Numbered from the stretch's first letter, positions 1 through 7,459 are shown. The stretch: DNA of 8,583 nucleotides from Paenibacillus sp. oral taxon 786 str. D14 (GCF_000159955.1 NZ_GG695970.1:136720-145302); one strand, 5' to 3'. The notes: a model not told the origin generated them from the sequence alone. A program made the numbers and translations.

Positions 1-152
1 CTGCGCTGCCTACGCCTTCGGCGGCCGCCGTACTCAGGCCGCCGGGGCCGCCCGCCAGCGGCAAACCTGCGCTGGCTGCGCTATATAAGATGCTGGCGCA
101 TAAGAGAATTTTGCAAGTGATCGATCGTTTTTTCAGGTTGGTTCGGAGATAA
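1..152 (+). CDS. 3' end of an unrecognised plus-strand gene (partial)
   Basis: Starting at base 3, one plus-strand frame stays open from the window edge to a TAA at 150-152, giving about 49 residues. The first half is rich in alanine and proline, like a flexible linker. The second half is a basic amphipathic stretch, ALYKMLAHKRILQVIDRFF followed by RLVRR and the stop. That change from linker to helical tail looks like a real C-terminus. The gene would converge on yqhG, leaving about 180 bases between the two stops. The first 100 bases are very GC rich, so long open frames are expected by chance, and a minus-strand Gly/Ala-rich frame is also open here. I do not recognise the family. The call is an inference from composition and position only. 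Confidence 0.35.
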   Translation, partial: ALPTPSAAAVLRPPGPPASGKPALAALYKMLAHKRILQVIDRFFRLVRR

Positions 153-331
153 CGCGGTTGTCGCATGACATCGCCTCCCTGGCAATTCGTATGGCACCTT
201 GGCCTGTTGATTTCGATTGCTTGTCCATTGTACCGAAGCCGGTCCAAAAAGGATGTTGCAACCTGTCGCGCGGTTTGGCCGCCATCGGCTTCTATTTTTG
301 CGGTCTTTTAGCGAGATCCGTCTATTTCTCG

Positions 332-1291
332 TCACCTCGGCGAACGCAGATGAAAGATGCCGCAGCCCAAGGCGGATACGACAATTCTCGGCTCGTATTG
401 CCAGCGGATTTCCTCCCGTCTCGCTTCGTATTGCTCGGTTGCGCCTTGCGCCCGCTCGGGTTCGGGATCCTTGATCAGATCCTTGTAATAGGCGTCGATC
501 AGCGCCAGCTCATCGCTCAGCCGTTCGCGGGCTTCCTGCGCCCAGGTGTCATCGTAGGCCTGGATCTGTTCGGTCAGACGCTGCTCGAGTGCCAAGCGAC
601 CGGCATCCAAGGACAGCCGGGTAGGCTCGATATGGATATTCTCCGGCAATCGGGGGACCAGCGGCTTGCCCACGATCCGGGACTGAAACGATTCATCGAC
701 CTCGCCCGACAGTAAGGATACGCCGTAAAAATGCAGCTCCTCCCGCTTCATATCGCAGCAGAACTCCACCTTAAAGCAGACGCCCAGCCACGGCTCGTAA
801 GCGGCGGGCAGCAAGGCCGTCCGCTGCCGCTGCCCCGGCTCCTCGAACAAGTACACATAGCGGCCGCCTTTCCGCGCCGCCTCAAAGATCTGCTTGAGCC
901 GCGAGCTGCCAAACGCCAGCTCCTCGCGTTGAATCCGGCCGGGGCCAAGCACCGGCAACGGCCGGACCGCCCCAAAATAACGTCCCAGCAAGGTGTCCTC
1001 CTGGGCGTTTTCCATCTGCTGCCCGGCGTCCGCCTGCTCCTGAGCGGCTTTCGCCTTCTCGACCGCTTGGTGCGCCTCCGGGTCAAAAATAAACGAAAAC
1101 GACATCGTTTCTGGCTCCGCCCCGGTCCGATCGATGAACCCCCAATAATAAGGGCGGTTCGTCAAATCGCGGTCGGCGCGGGGAGAGAGCTTCACCGTGA
1201 CGTGATGGGGCGATTTTTCGAGAAACTGGCATTCCGTCGCTTCCAAATAAGTCATCACAAAATCGCGAATCTGCTCTCGGGTCATGGACAT
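332..1291 (-). CDS. yqhG: YqhG family protein of unknown function
   Basis: The 319-residue product resembles YqhG, a conserved Bacilli protein usually encoded beside the SNF2 helicase gene yqhH. Its biochemical role is not known. The N-terminal part has the RPYYW signature at about residues 46-50, where the family has a similar Arg-Pro-aromatic-Tyr-Trp stretch. A charged Lys/Glu/Gln-rich segment at about 75-100 looks like an insertion, and the protein is longer than the roughly 260 residues I recall for B. subtilis YqhG. Residues 225-300 are largely charged helix. No signal peptide or membrane segment is visible, so it is probably cytoplasmic. The gene starts 9 bases after the yqhH stop, and its Shine-Dalgarno (GGGAGGT on the minus strand) lies inside the last codons of yqhH, implying translational coupling. 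A second ATG two codons in is an equally possible start. No clear terminator follows. Confidence 0.85.
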   Translation of the reverse strand: MSMTREQIRDFVMTYLEATECQFLEKSPHHVTVKLSPRADRDLTNRPYYWGFIDRTGAEPETMSFSFIFDPEAHQAVEKAKAAQEQADAGQQMENAQEDTLLGRYFGAVRPLPVLGPGRIQREELAFGSSRLKQIFEAARKGGRYVYLFEEPGQRQRTALLPAAYEPWLGVCFKVEFCCDMKREELHFYGVSLLSGEVDESFQSRIVGKPLVPRLPENIHIEPTRLSLDAGRLALEQRLTEQIQAYDDTWAQEARERLSDELALIDAYYKDLIKDPEPERAQGATEQYEARREEIRWQYEPRIVVSALGCGIFHLRSPR

Positions 1292-1300
1292 AACCGCAAC

Positions 1301-3079
1301 TCAACCTCCCAAGAGCTGCTGCAGACCGCCGTTGTTCCCACGTTCTTCGGCTTCCGCATCCAGCTCGGATTTAATCGTATCGAATTCGCGTCCCAGCGAG
1401 TCGACACGGCTGGCGATTTCCTCGTCGCTGCCGGATTCCAGAATGATTTGGTAGAGGCTTTTTTCCAGGGAATGCTGCTTCTCGAACCGTTCCAAAATCA
1501 CATCCAGATGGCCGATGACCATTTCGAACATATTGATCTTCTCATGCAGCAAGTGAAGGATATGCTCTTCGATCGTGCCCTTGGTGGACAGGTTATATAT
1601 ATGGACGTCATTGGTTTGCCCCAAGCGGTGGACGCGGCCGATCCGCTGCTCTACGCGCATCGGGTTCCACGGCAAGTCGAAGTTGATCATCTGGTGGCAA
1701 AACTGCAGGTTGATCCCTTCGCCGCCGGCTTCGGTGGCGATCATGACCTGGGCGCGGCCGCGGAACAGGTCCATCATCCAGTCTTTCTTGCCGCGATTCA
1801 TTCCGCCCCGATACGGCACCGCCGTCATACCGCGCTCGCGAAAATATTTCAGCAAATACTCCTGCGTCGCCCGATATTCGGTAAACACGATCACCTTGTC
1901 GTTCATTTCGCGGATCAGCTCCATCGCTTTCTCCGCTTTGCTGTTGGCTTTGATCTGGCGGATCAGATCGACGAGATCCCAAATCCGGTCGCGAATCGGG
2001 GAGTCCGGAGCCAGCTTCTTCGACAAGTTCACCAGCGTGACAAACACGGCGTCGCGGCTGCTGCACACCTCGCGCTGCAAGGTGACGAGGGACAGCATGC
2101 TGTTGAGGTCTCCGCCGTTGGCATGATATTGGTCTTTGACAAAGGAAGTTACCCCGTTGTACAGGTTCTTCTCCTCCGGGGATAACTCAACGTCGATGTT
2201 GCGTACGATCCGCTTGGTGAACTCCAGCTCACCGTCGCCGCGCCGGTTGCGGATCATCACCTTGGCCAGCTCATCCTTGAGCTGCTCCTCATTCTTCGGC
2301 AGCCGCTTATCGACGACGAAATTCGCAGCAAACTCGCTCTGCCCGCCCAGTTGACCCGGCTTCAGCAGCGTGATCAGGTTAAACAGCTCGCCGAGGTCGT
2401 TTTGCACCGGGGTGGCGGTGAGGAGCAGGCAATATTTTTTCCGCAGCTGCAGCATGAACTGATAATTCGACGTTTTCTTATTCTTCAGCTTATGGGCTTC
2501 GTCCACGATCACCAGGTCATATTCGTTGTTCAGCAAAATGTTCTTATGCGGGTCGCGCTTTGCCGTGTCCATGGATGCAACCACCACGTCGTTGTGCCAA
2601 GAATGCTCCTTCTTCTGGGCTACGGCCGGAATGCCGAACTTCTGGTTCAGCTCCCGTACCCATTGCAGCACCAAGGAGGCCGGCACCAAGATCAACGCTT
2701 TTTTCACTAATCCGCGCACGATATATTCCTTTAAAATTAAGCCCGCTTCGATCGTCTTCCCAAGCCCCACCTCGTCGGCTAAAATAGCCCGTCCGCGCAT
2801 CTCGAACAGGACTTTGCGAGCGGTTTCGGTTTGATGGGGCAGCGGCGTGACGTTGTGCAGATGCTTTAGGCACTGCATCTCCTCAAAGCTTGTGACAAGC
2901 GAAGCGGATTCGGCCTCAAGGGCAAGGTTAAACAGCTTCCAATCGTCCCAGGGACCGCCCTTTTGATGCCGGGTCTCCAGTTCGTTGAACCAGCTCCGGT
3001 CGAAGTCGATGGGAATCGGGGCGAGCAAGTCTGGCGACGCGGCCGGGTGGGGGGAAGGGCCGGAGGGATGTGGATTCAT
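1301..3079 (-). CDS. yqhH: SNF2/RapA-like DEAD/DEAH-box helicase (YqhH)
   Basis: A 592-residue SNF2-superfamily ATPase. The N-terminal RecA-like lobe has the P-loop DEVGLGKT at about 102-109, motif II DEAH at 193-196 and motif III TATP at 221-224. The C-terminal lobe has VIVFTEYRATQEYL near 396, motif V ATEAGGEGINLQF at 448-460 and motif VI QRIGRVHRLGQ at 478-488. All catalytic motifs are intact. The family couples ATP hydrolysis to translocation on double-stranded DNA or remodelling of protein-DNA complexes such as RNA polymerase. The cellular role of YqhH itself is not established. It lacks the long N-terminal SWIM/zinc domains of larger bacterial SNF2 proteins. The last 80 residues are helical and charged, possibly a partner-binding tail. 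The start is supported by the RBS GGGAGG at 3089-3094 (minus), about 9 bases upstream. It is co-transcribed with yqhG, an arrangement I recall from B. subtilis, where the pair lies near gcvT and sin genes not seen here. Confidence 0.93.
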   Translation of the reverse strand: MNPHPSGPSPHPAASPDLLAPIPIDFDRSWFNELETRHQKGGPWDDWKLFNLALEAESASLVTSFEEMQCLKHLHNVTPLPHQTETARKVLFEMRGRAILADEVGLGKTIEAGLILKEYIVRGLVKKALILVPASLVLQWVRELNQKFGIPAVAQKKEHSWHNDVVVASMDTAKRDPHKNILLNNEYDLVIVDEAHKLKNKKTSNYQFMLQLRKKYCLLLTATPVQNDLGELFNLITLLKPGQLGGQSEFAANFVVDKRLPKNEEQLKDELAKVMIRNRRGDGELEFTKRIVRNIDVELSPEEKNLYNGVTSFVKDQYHANGGDLNSMLSLVTLQREVCSSRDAVFVTLVNLSKKLAPDSPIRDRIWDLVDLIRQIKANSKAEKAMELIREMNDKVIVFTEYRATQEYLLKYFRERGMTAVPYRGGMNRGKKDWMMDLFRGRAQVMIATEAGGEGINLQFCHQMINFDLPWNPMRVEQRIGRVHRLGQTNDVHIYNLSTKGTIEEHILHLLHEKINMFEMVIGHLDVILERFEKQHSLEKSLYQIILESGSDEEIASRVDSLGREFDTIKSELDAEAEERGNNGGLQQLLGG

Positions 3080-3088
3080 AGTGTAAAA

Positions 3089-3097
3089 CCTCCCTTT
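3089..3097 (-). promoter_or_regulatory. Ribosome binding site of yqhH
   Basis: On the minus strand the sequence AAAGGGAGG lies about 9 bases before the ATG of yqhH at 3079. It fixes that start. I could not identify a convincing promoter in the 150 bases upstream. Confidence 0.8.
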
Positions 3098-3241
3098 CGG
3101 TGCGTATTTGTCGGCTCGATTACGGAGAGAAAAGATCCGAATCTGGCAGATCTTGTGCTTAAATTGCAGACGTAGGTGTAGTATGGACGAAAAGGAAGGA
3201 GTTCATAACCTTGTAAGAGCAAGAGGGTGGTTTATCTCATT

Positions 3242-3279
3242 AAAAAAAAAGCCGGCCGGGGATCATCTCCCTGACCGGC
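3242..3279 (-). terminator. Rho-independent terminator of bdhA
   Basis: Read on the minus strand, a 12-base arm GCCGGTCAGGGA (3279-3268) pairs with TCCCCGGCCGGC (3262-3251) across a 5-base loop. There is one mismatch and one wobble. It is followed at once by nine T (3250-3242). It lies 16 bases after the bdhA stop, and it separates bdhA from the yqhH-yqhG operon on the same strand. Confidence 0.92.
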
Positions 3280-3295
3280 GATTGCTTGATCTATT

Positions 3296-4342
3296 TTACT
3301 CCGCTTTCACCAAGATTTTGATTTGATTCCGCTCTTTGAGGAGTCCTTCAAAGCCTTCATCGATGGCTTGATCCAGCTTAATGCGCTTCGTCACCAGCTT
3401 GTCCGCCGAGAAGTAGCCTTGAGCCATCAAGCTGATCACCGCCGGGAAGACGTCGCGGTAGCCGATAATGCCGCTTACGGTACGTTCCTTCATGACGATG
3501 TTTTGCGGATGGAGGGAGGCTTCCTTCTCGAAAATGCTGACGATCATCGTTTCACCGCCGATTTTGGTGGATAGGATCGCCTGGGTTAGCACGGGAGAAA
3601 CCCCTGTCACTTCATAGGCTACGTCCACACCGCCTTGCGTGCGCTTGTGAATTTCTTCGACGGCATCGTATTCTTTCGGATCGATGACGATGGCGCCGAG
3701 CTCGGCAGCCTTCTGCTTCCGTTCCTCAGACAGCTCGACCGCATAGATTTCCGAAGCCCCTGAAGCCTTCAGTGCTTCGATCACCAGCAGACCGATCGGT
3801 CCGGTGCCAAAGACAGCTGCTTTGTCGCCCACTTTAAATTTACTGGAGCGGACTGCATGAAGTGCTACAGCGGATGGCTCAACCAGGGCGCCTTGCTCGA
3901 AGGATACCGAATCCGGGATTTTATGTAGCATTTGTTCCGGTACGTTGGCATATTCGGAGAATCCGCCGCCTCCGCCCGCCAGGCCGAAGAAGCCCATTTT
4001 ATCGCAAAGATTGTATTTCCCTTGCTTACAAGTCTCGCAGGTTCCGCAGGCATAGATCGGTTCAACCACGACGCGATCGCCGACGGCCACGCGGGTGACG
4101 CCTTCGCCAACTTCAACCACTTGTCCGGAAAATTCATGTCCCATGACGATCGGCGCTTTATCTCCGCTTAACGGGTGGGTTTCCAGAGGGATAAAAATCG
4201 GGCCGGCTACATATTCGTGCAGATCACTGCCGCAAATCCCGCACCATTCCACCTTGATTTTCGCTTTGCCCGGTTCCGCTTTTGGCTCCTCGATGTTCTC
4301 CAGTCTTAGGTCCTTGACGCCATGCCATCTTAAAGCTTTCAC
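3296..4342 (-). CDS. bdhA: Zinc-dependent 2,3-butanediol dehydrogenase (MDR family)
   Basis: A 348-residue medium-chain dehydrogenase/reductase closest in pattern to BdhA (YdjL) of Bacillus, which interconverts (R)-acetoin and 2,3-butanediol with NAD(H) in the cytoplasm. Visible are the catalytic-zinc ligands C37 (in CGICGSD), H69-E70 (GHE) and E155 (VEP). The structural-zinc cysteines are C99, C102, C105 and C113. The Rossmann loop is GTGPIG at 179-184. The loop after C37, containing GPIFIP and HPLSGDKAP, matches butanediol dehydrogenases rather than sorbitol or threonine dehydrogenases. Length is as expected and the gene is intact. The start is GTG at 4342-4340 with GAGGAGAT about 8 bases upstream. 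It is a single-gene unit with its own terminator. It would help balance redox during overflow or oxygen-limited growth. A closely related polyol dehydrogenase activity cannot be excluded. Confidence 0.9.
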   Translation of the reverse strand: MKALRWHGVKDLRLENIEEPKAEPGKAKIKVEWCGICGSDLHEYVAGPIFIPLETHPLSGDKAPIVMGHEFSGQVVEVGEGVTRVAVGDRVVVEPIYACGTCETCKQGKYNLCDKMGFFGLAGGGGGFSEYANVPEQMLHKIPDSVSFEQGALVEPSAVALHAVRSSKFKVGDKAAVFGTGPIGLLVIEALKASGASEIYAVELSEERKQKAAELGAIVIDPKEYDAVEEIHKRTQGGVDVAYEVTGVSPVLTQAILSTKIGGETMIVSIFEKEASLHPQNIVMKERTVSGIIGYRDVFPAVISLMAQGYFSADKLVTKRIKLDQAIDEGFEGLLKERNQIKILVKAE

Positions 4343-4414
4343 TTGAACTCATCTCCTCGTAAGTTATGAACCTCAATTTCTAGTTTACTCCTTTTTGGGG
4401 GCAGGATTCCCATT

Positions 4415-4443
4415 GATTTGTTAAAATTGTGTTAATTCAAATC
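4415..4443. promoter_or_regulatory. AT-rich dyad upstream of bdhA, possible operator
   Basis: GATTTG at 4415-4420 is matched by CAAATC at 4438-4443, a 29-base dyad about 75-100 bases upstream of the bdhA start. Inside it are TTGTTAA and TTGTGTTAA, which resemble half-sites of the NADH-sensing repressor Rex, but in direct rather than inverted orientation. It may be an operator for a redox or carbon regulator, or chance in AT-rich DNA. I could not place a convincing bdhA promoter. Confidence 0.2.
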
Positions 4444-4590
4444 TAATAAAACTTAGGAGATGCTTCCCTGGTTTCTTGGAAATGGTTACAAAGCGGTTTT
4501 ATAGTTTTGAGCCTGAAAAATAGAGAGAATTGAAGGAAACAGGGGGTTGGGCGAGATGTATTCGGATTAAAGCCTGAAATTTCACCCTGA
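4444..4590. other. Divergent intergenic stretch, no gene seen
   Basis: Between the bdhA upstream region and the nrdJ promoter I see no convincing ORF, RNA or repeat. Frames on both strands are short and have poor start signals. Confidence 0.5.
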
Positions 4591-4596
4591 ACTGCT

Positions 4597-4624
4597 ATGA
4601 CAACGAGATATTGTATAGTATAAT
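4597..4624 (+). promoter_or_regulatory. Sigma-A type promoter of nrdJ
   Basis: ATGACA at 4597-4602 and a perfect TATAAT at 4619-4624 are separated by 16 bases. This predicts a transcript start near 4631 and a leader of about 190 bases before nrdJ. The spacer contains the first NrdR-box-like dyad and the second begins right after the predicted start site, so repressor bound there would cover the polymerase site. Confidence 0.7.
4600..4616 (+). promoter_or_regulatory. NrdR box 1 (diverged)
   Basis: ACAACGAGATATTGTAT resembles the NrdR consensus, roughly ACACWATATATWGTGT. It keeps the TATTGT right half and an ACAA left half but is degenerate in the middle. It lies between the -35 and -10 elements. 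Aligned on TATTGT, it is 33 bases from box 2, about three helical turns, which is the usual arrangement of paired NrdR boxes. Confidence 0.65.
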
Positions 4625-4633
4625 GGTATTCGC

Positions 4634-4649
4634 ACACAATATATTGTGA
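4634..4649 (+). promoter_or_regulatory. NrdR box 2 (near-perfect)
   Basis: ACACAATATATTGTGA contains a perfect 14-base palindrome (CACAATATATTGTG, 4635-4648) and matches the NrdR consensus closely. NrdR is the zinc-ribbon/ATP-cone repressor of ribonucleotide reductase genes that senses adenine nucleotide and dATP levels. The box starts about 10 bases past the -10 element. Confidence 0.8.
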
Positions 4650-4693
4650 TTCATACATATGATATTACCGTTTACAGGGTGTGTGCCGCGGTG

Positions 4694-4741
4694 ATCAAGC
4701 GGGCGATTTCCGGCTTGATACAGCGTTTTTTTCGTTTTTTT
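4694..4741 (+). terminator. Terminator-like hairpin in the nrdJ leader (possible attenuator)
   Basis: ATCAAGC (4694-4700) pairs with GCTTGAT (4713-4719), with two more G-C pairs inside after a mismatch. Six bases later come seven T (4726-4732), then CG, then seven more T (4735-4741). It lies about 65 bases into the predicted nrdJ leader and about 85 bases before the start codon. An alternative hairpin, CCGC (4686-4689) with GCGG (4699-4702), would compete with the left arm. The 6-base gap before the T run weakens it as a classical terminator. It could also end an antisense or short leader RNA. Confidence 0.4.
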
Positions 4742-4809
4742 GCCTAATTTCGACTTTAGGAATCGAGGCGAATGACTGATTAATTAAAGGATACTCTGAA
4801 TCAATTTTT

Positions 4810-4816
4810 AGGAGGG
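4810..4816 (+). promoter_or_regulatory. Ribosome binding site that decides the nrdJ start
   Basis: AGGAGGG at 4810-4816 is a strong Shine-Dalgarno. A GTG at 4816-4818 in the nrdJ frame shares its last base, so it cannot be the start used with this site. The TTG at 4825-4827 lies 9 bases after GGAGG and is the likely initiation codon. Confidence 0.8.
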
Positions 4817-4824
4817 TGTTTTCT

Positions 4825-7410
4825 TTGAAAACTGTGCAAAAACAGCGCCTTGAGGGGCTAAGTGAGAAAATCTTCTTGGACCGGTACGCCTGGAAGGACG
4901 CGGATCCTAGCCACGCCAAAGTGGGCGATGTCGTACTCGTTCTGACGAAGGACGACCCAAAATTCCCGACGAAGGAAGTAGGGGAGGTTGTTGCCCGTGA
5001 CGGCCGTAAGGTTACGGTGAAGACCCGCCGGGGCGATCTGGTGGAGACCGACGTCGAGAAGCTGACCCTCAATATCGAGAAAACGCCTGAAGAAATGTGG
5101 GACCGTCTGGCCAAAGCGATGGCTTCGGTTGAGGAAACGCCGGAGAAACAGAAGGAATGGGAAGAGAAATTCCGTTATATTCTGGATGATTGGAAGCTTG
5201 TTCCGGGCGGACGGATTGCGGCTGGTGCCGGTGCCAGTGATGAGTTAACTTTGTTCAACTGTTATGTTATTCCTTCGCCGAAGGACAGCCGGGGCGGCAT
5301 CATGGAGACGCTGTCCGAAATGACCGAGATCATGGCTCGCGGCGGCGGCGTAGGCATTAACTTGAGCTCCCTGCGTCCACGTCGTGCGATCGTTCGTGGC
5401 GTTAATGGCTCTTCCAGCGGTGCTGTATCTTGGGGCGGCTTGTTCAGCTACACAACCGGCCTGATCGAGCAAGGCGGCAGCCGTCGCGGTGCGCTGATGC
5501 TGATGATCAACGACTGGCATCCGGACGTGCTGGACTTCATCACTGTTAAACAGACGATGGGCCAAGTGACCAACGCGAACTTGTCGGTTTGCGTCAGCAA
5601 TGCTTTTATGAAAGCTGTAAAAGAAGACCTCGATTGGGATCTGGTATTCCCGGATACAACTTACGAGGATTACAACGAGGTGTGGGACGGCGATCTCGAT
5701 AAATGGAAAGCCGATGGACGTAAAGTGATCCACTACCGTACCGTCAAAGCGCGGGAGATCTGGCATACGATCATCGAATCGGCTTGGAAATCCGCTGAGC
5801 CGGGCGTGGTCTTCATGGAATACTACAACCAAATGTCCAACAGCTGGTACTTTAACCCGATCATCTGTACGAATCCGTGCGGTGAGCAAGGGCTGCCGGG
5901 CTGGGGCGTATGTAACCTGTCGGCGATGAACTTGTCCAAGTTCTACGATGAAGAGAAGCACGATGTGGCATGGGATGAACTGGCGACAACTACGCGTTAT
6001 TCAGTTCGTTTCTTGGACAACGTCATCAACAAGACACCTTATCATTTTGAAGAAAACGAGAAGAACCAGAAGAAAGAGCGCCGCGTTGGCCTTGGAACGA
6101 TGGGTCTGGCCGAGCTGATGATCAAGCTGAACATCCGTTACGGCAGCCCGGAATCGCTGGAATTCCTCGATAAATTGTATGGCTTTATTGCGAAGGAAGC
6201 TTACCTGGCCTCTGCAGATATCGCAGAAGAGAAAGGATCCTTCCCGGCATTTGAAGCAGATAAATTTTTGCAAAGCGGCTTTATGAAGAACATGACGGAA
6301 GTGTATCCAGAAGTTGGTGAAGCTGTCCGCACCAAAGGGATTCGCAATGTCACGATCATTACCCAAGCGCCAACTGGCAGCACAGGGACGATGGTTGGCA
6401 CTTCGACTGGGATCGAACCGTACTTCGCCTTCAAATATTACCGTCAAAGCCGTCTCGGCTTCGACGAGCAATTCGTGCCGATCGCGCAGGAATGGATGGA
6501 CGCGCATCCAGGCGAACCGCTGCCGGATTACTTCGTAACGGCGATGGATTTGTCGGCGGAAGATCATATCCGCGTACAAGCGGCGATTCAGCGTTGGGTG
6601 GACAGCTCGATCTCGAAAACGGCCAACTGCCCGTCCGACTTTACGGTTGAAGATACGAAACGGCTGTATGAGCTGGCCTTCGACCTTGGCTGCAAAGGCG
6701 TAACGATCTACCGCGATGGCAGCCGCGATGTGCAAGTTCTGCAAACGGAGAAGAAGGAAGAGAAGAAAGAGGAAGCATCTGCTCAACCTAGCGCAGCGGC
6801 AACTCCACAACCGGCAAATGCTTCGGTTCAAGCCAGCAGCCCAAAAACCGGCGAACAATACAAGAGACGCCCGCAAGTGCTGCATGGAGCAACGTATAAA
6901 ATCAACACGCCGTTTGGCATGGCCTATATCACGATCAATGACATGAACGGGACTCCAGGTGAGATCTTCTTGAACGTAGGTAAAGCTGGTTCTGACGTGT
7001 TCGCGATGGCAGAAGCCCTTGGCCGCGTCTGCTCGCTGTTCCTGCGTTACGGCGACCATGGCGAGAAGGTTGAGTTGCTGATTAAGCATCTCAAAGGCAT
7101 CGGCGGTACGGGAGCGATCGGTTTTGGTCCTAACCGCGTTGAATCGATCGCGGACGCCGTCGCCAAAGCGTTGGAGACGCACGTACAAAACGGACCTTAC
7201 GGCGACCACGACCCAGCGCCGGTAGCCGCAACGGTTGCACAGGAGACAGCACACGTTCACGGCACGGCAGACGGCTCGCATGGCGGCTACAGCCACGGCA
7301 GCGCACCGGCCACCTCGCGCGACCTGTGCCCATCCTGCGGCTCCGCCTCGCTGATCAACATCGAGGGCTGCAAAACTTGCAGCAACTGCGGGTATAGCAA
7401 GTGCTCGTAA
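4825..7410 (+). CDS. nrdJ: Vitamin B12-dependent (class II) ribonucleotide reductase
   Basis: Adenosylcobalamin-dependent reductase converting ribonucleotides to deoxyribonucleotides without oxygen, in the cytoplasm. With the TTG start it is 861 residues. The redox pair is C146 (FNC) and C363 (VCNL). The radical site is N350-P-C352-G-E354. The 11-residue gap between C352 and C363 is as in Thermotoga maritima NrdJ. A phosphate-binding PTGSTGT loop is at about 516-522. I see no N-terminal ATP-cone; instead, residues 30-75 form a small beta-rich insert around VGDVVLVLTK. The barrel is followed by a Lys/Glu then Ala/Pro/Gln linker (about 640-683), a TSCPD domain from about 687, a His/Gly-rich stretch and a zinc-ribbon tail with cysteines 835, 838, 849, 852, 855 and 860. 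The tail probably shuttles reducing equivalents from thioredoxin to the active site. All key residues are present. The NrdR-type promoter fits a repressed dNTP-supply gene. No cobalamin riboswitch is apparent. Confidence 0.96.
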   Translation: MKTVQKQRLEGLSEKIFLDRYAWKDADPSHAKVGDVVLVLTKDDPKFPTKEVGEVVARDGRKVTVKTRRGDLVETDVEKLTLNIEKTPEEMWDRLAKAMASVEETPEKQKEWEEKFRYILDDWKLVPGGRIAAGAGASDELTLFNCYVIPSPKDSRGGIMETLSEMTEIMARGGGVGINLSSLRPRRAIVRGVNGSSSGAVSWGGLFSYTTGLIEQGGSRRGALMLMINDWHPDVLDFITVKQTMGQVTNANLSVCVSNAFMKAVKEDLDWDLVFPDTTYEDYNEVWDGDLDKWKADGRKVIHYRTVKAREIWHTIIESAWKSAEPGVVFMEYYNQMSNSWYFNPIICTNPCGEQGLPGWGVCNLSAMNLSKFYDEEKHDVAWDELATTTRYSVRFLDNVINKTPYHFEENEKNQKKERRVGLGTMGLAELMIKLNIRYGSPESLEFLDKLYGFIAKEAYLASADIAEEKGSFPAFEADKFLQSGFMKNMTEVYPEVGEAVRTKGIRNVTIITQAPTGSTGTMVGTSTGIEPYFAFKYYRQSRLGFDEQFVPIAQEWMDAHPGEPLPDYFVTAMDLSAEDHIRVQAAIQRWVDSSISKTANCPSDFTVEDTKRLYELAFDLGCKGVTIYRDGSRDVQVLQTEKKEEKKEEASAQPSAAATPQPANASVQASSPKTGEQYKRRPQVLHGATYKINTPFGMAYITINDMNGTPGEIFLNVGKAGSDVFAMAEALGRVCSLFLRYGDHGEKVELLIKHLKGIGGTGAIGFGPNRVESIADAVAKALETHVQNGPYGDHDPAPVAATVAQETAHVHGTADGSHGGYSHGSAPATSRDLCPSCGSASLINIEGCKTCSNCGYSKCS

Positions 7411-7438
7411 GAATTGGATAAATGAATTTTTTCGAAAA

Positions 7439-7459
7439 GGCAAAAAGCCCGAAGCAAAA
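7439..7459 (+). repeat. Direct repeat copy A: orphan 5' terminator arm
   Basis: A 21-base sequence, GGCAAAAAGCCCGAAGC plus AAAA, recurs at 7739-7759 with one change (C to T at the tenth base). Copy A starts 28 bases after the nrdJ stop and has no 3' arm next to it. Its GCCCGAAGC is the exact complement of GCTTCGGGC at 7766-7774, which suggests it was the original 5' arm of the nrdJ terminator. Confidence 0.8.

Noticed and set aside
235..297. GAAGCCG/CGGCTTC dyad followed by TATTTTT, a possible terminator for the gene at the window start
   Set aside because: The loop is about 45 bases and the T run is interrupted; a stable classical terminator is unlikely.
81..335. Minus-strand frame of 84 codons after yqhG
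   Set aside because: Arg-rich product with no RBS, GTG start overlapping the yqhG stop, and no recognisable motif; likely chance.
731..2185. Long plus-strand frame opposite yqhG/yqhH
   Set aside because: It runs antisense to two well-supported genes and its His/Leu/Arg-rich product is the typical shadow of GC-rich coding DNA.
3108..3326. Plus-strand frame between yqhH and bdhA
   Set aside because: It reads through the strong bdhA terminator hairpin and into the end of bdhA, so it is not a plausible gene.
4488..4501. Possible CcpA (cre) site, ACAAAGCGGTTTTA
   Set aside because: The conserved TG and CA edges mismatch, leaving only AAGCG plus TTT; too weak to call.
4631..4815. Cobalamin riboswitch in the nrdJ leader
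   Set aside because: Expected for a B12 enzyme, but I see none of the conserved B12-box elements and the leader is short for this class.
6001..7443. Long minus-strand frame opposite nrdJ
   Set aside because: Antisense shadow; nrdJ motifs are intact across the whole span.
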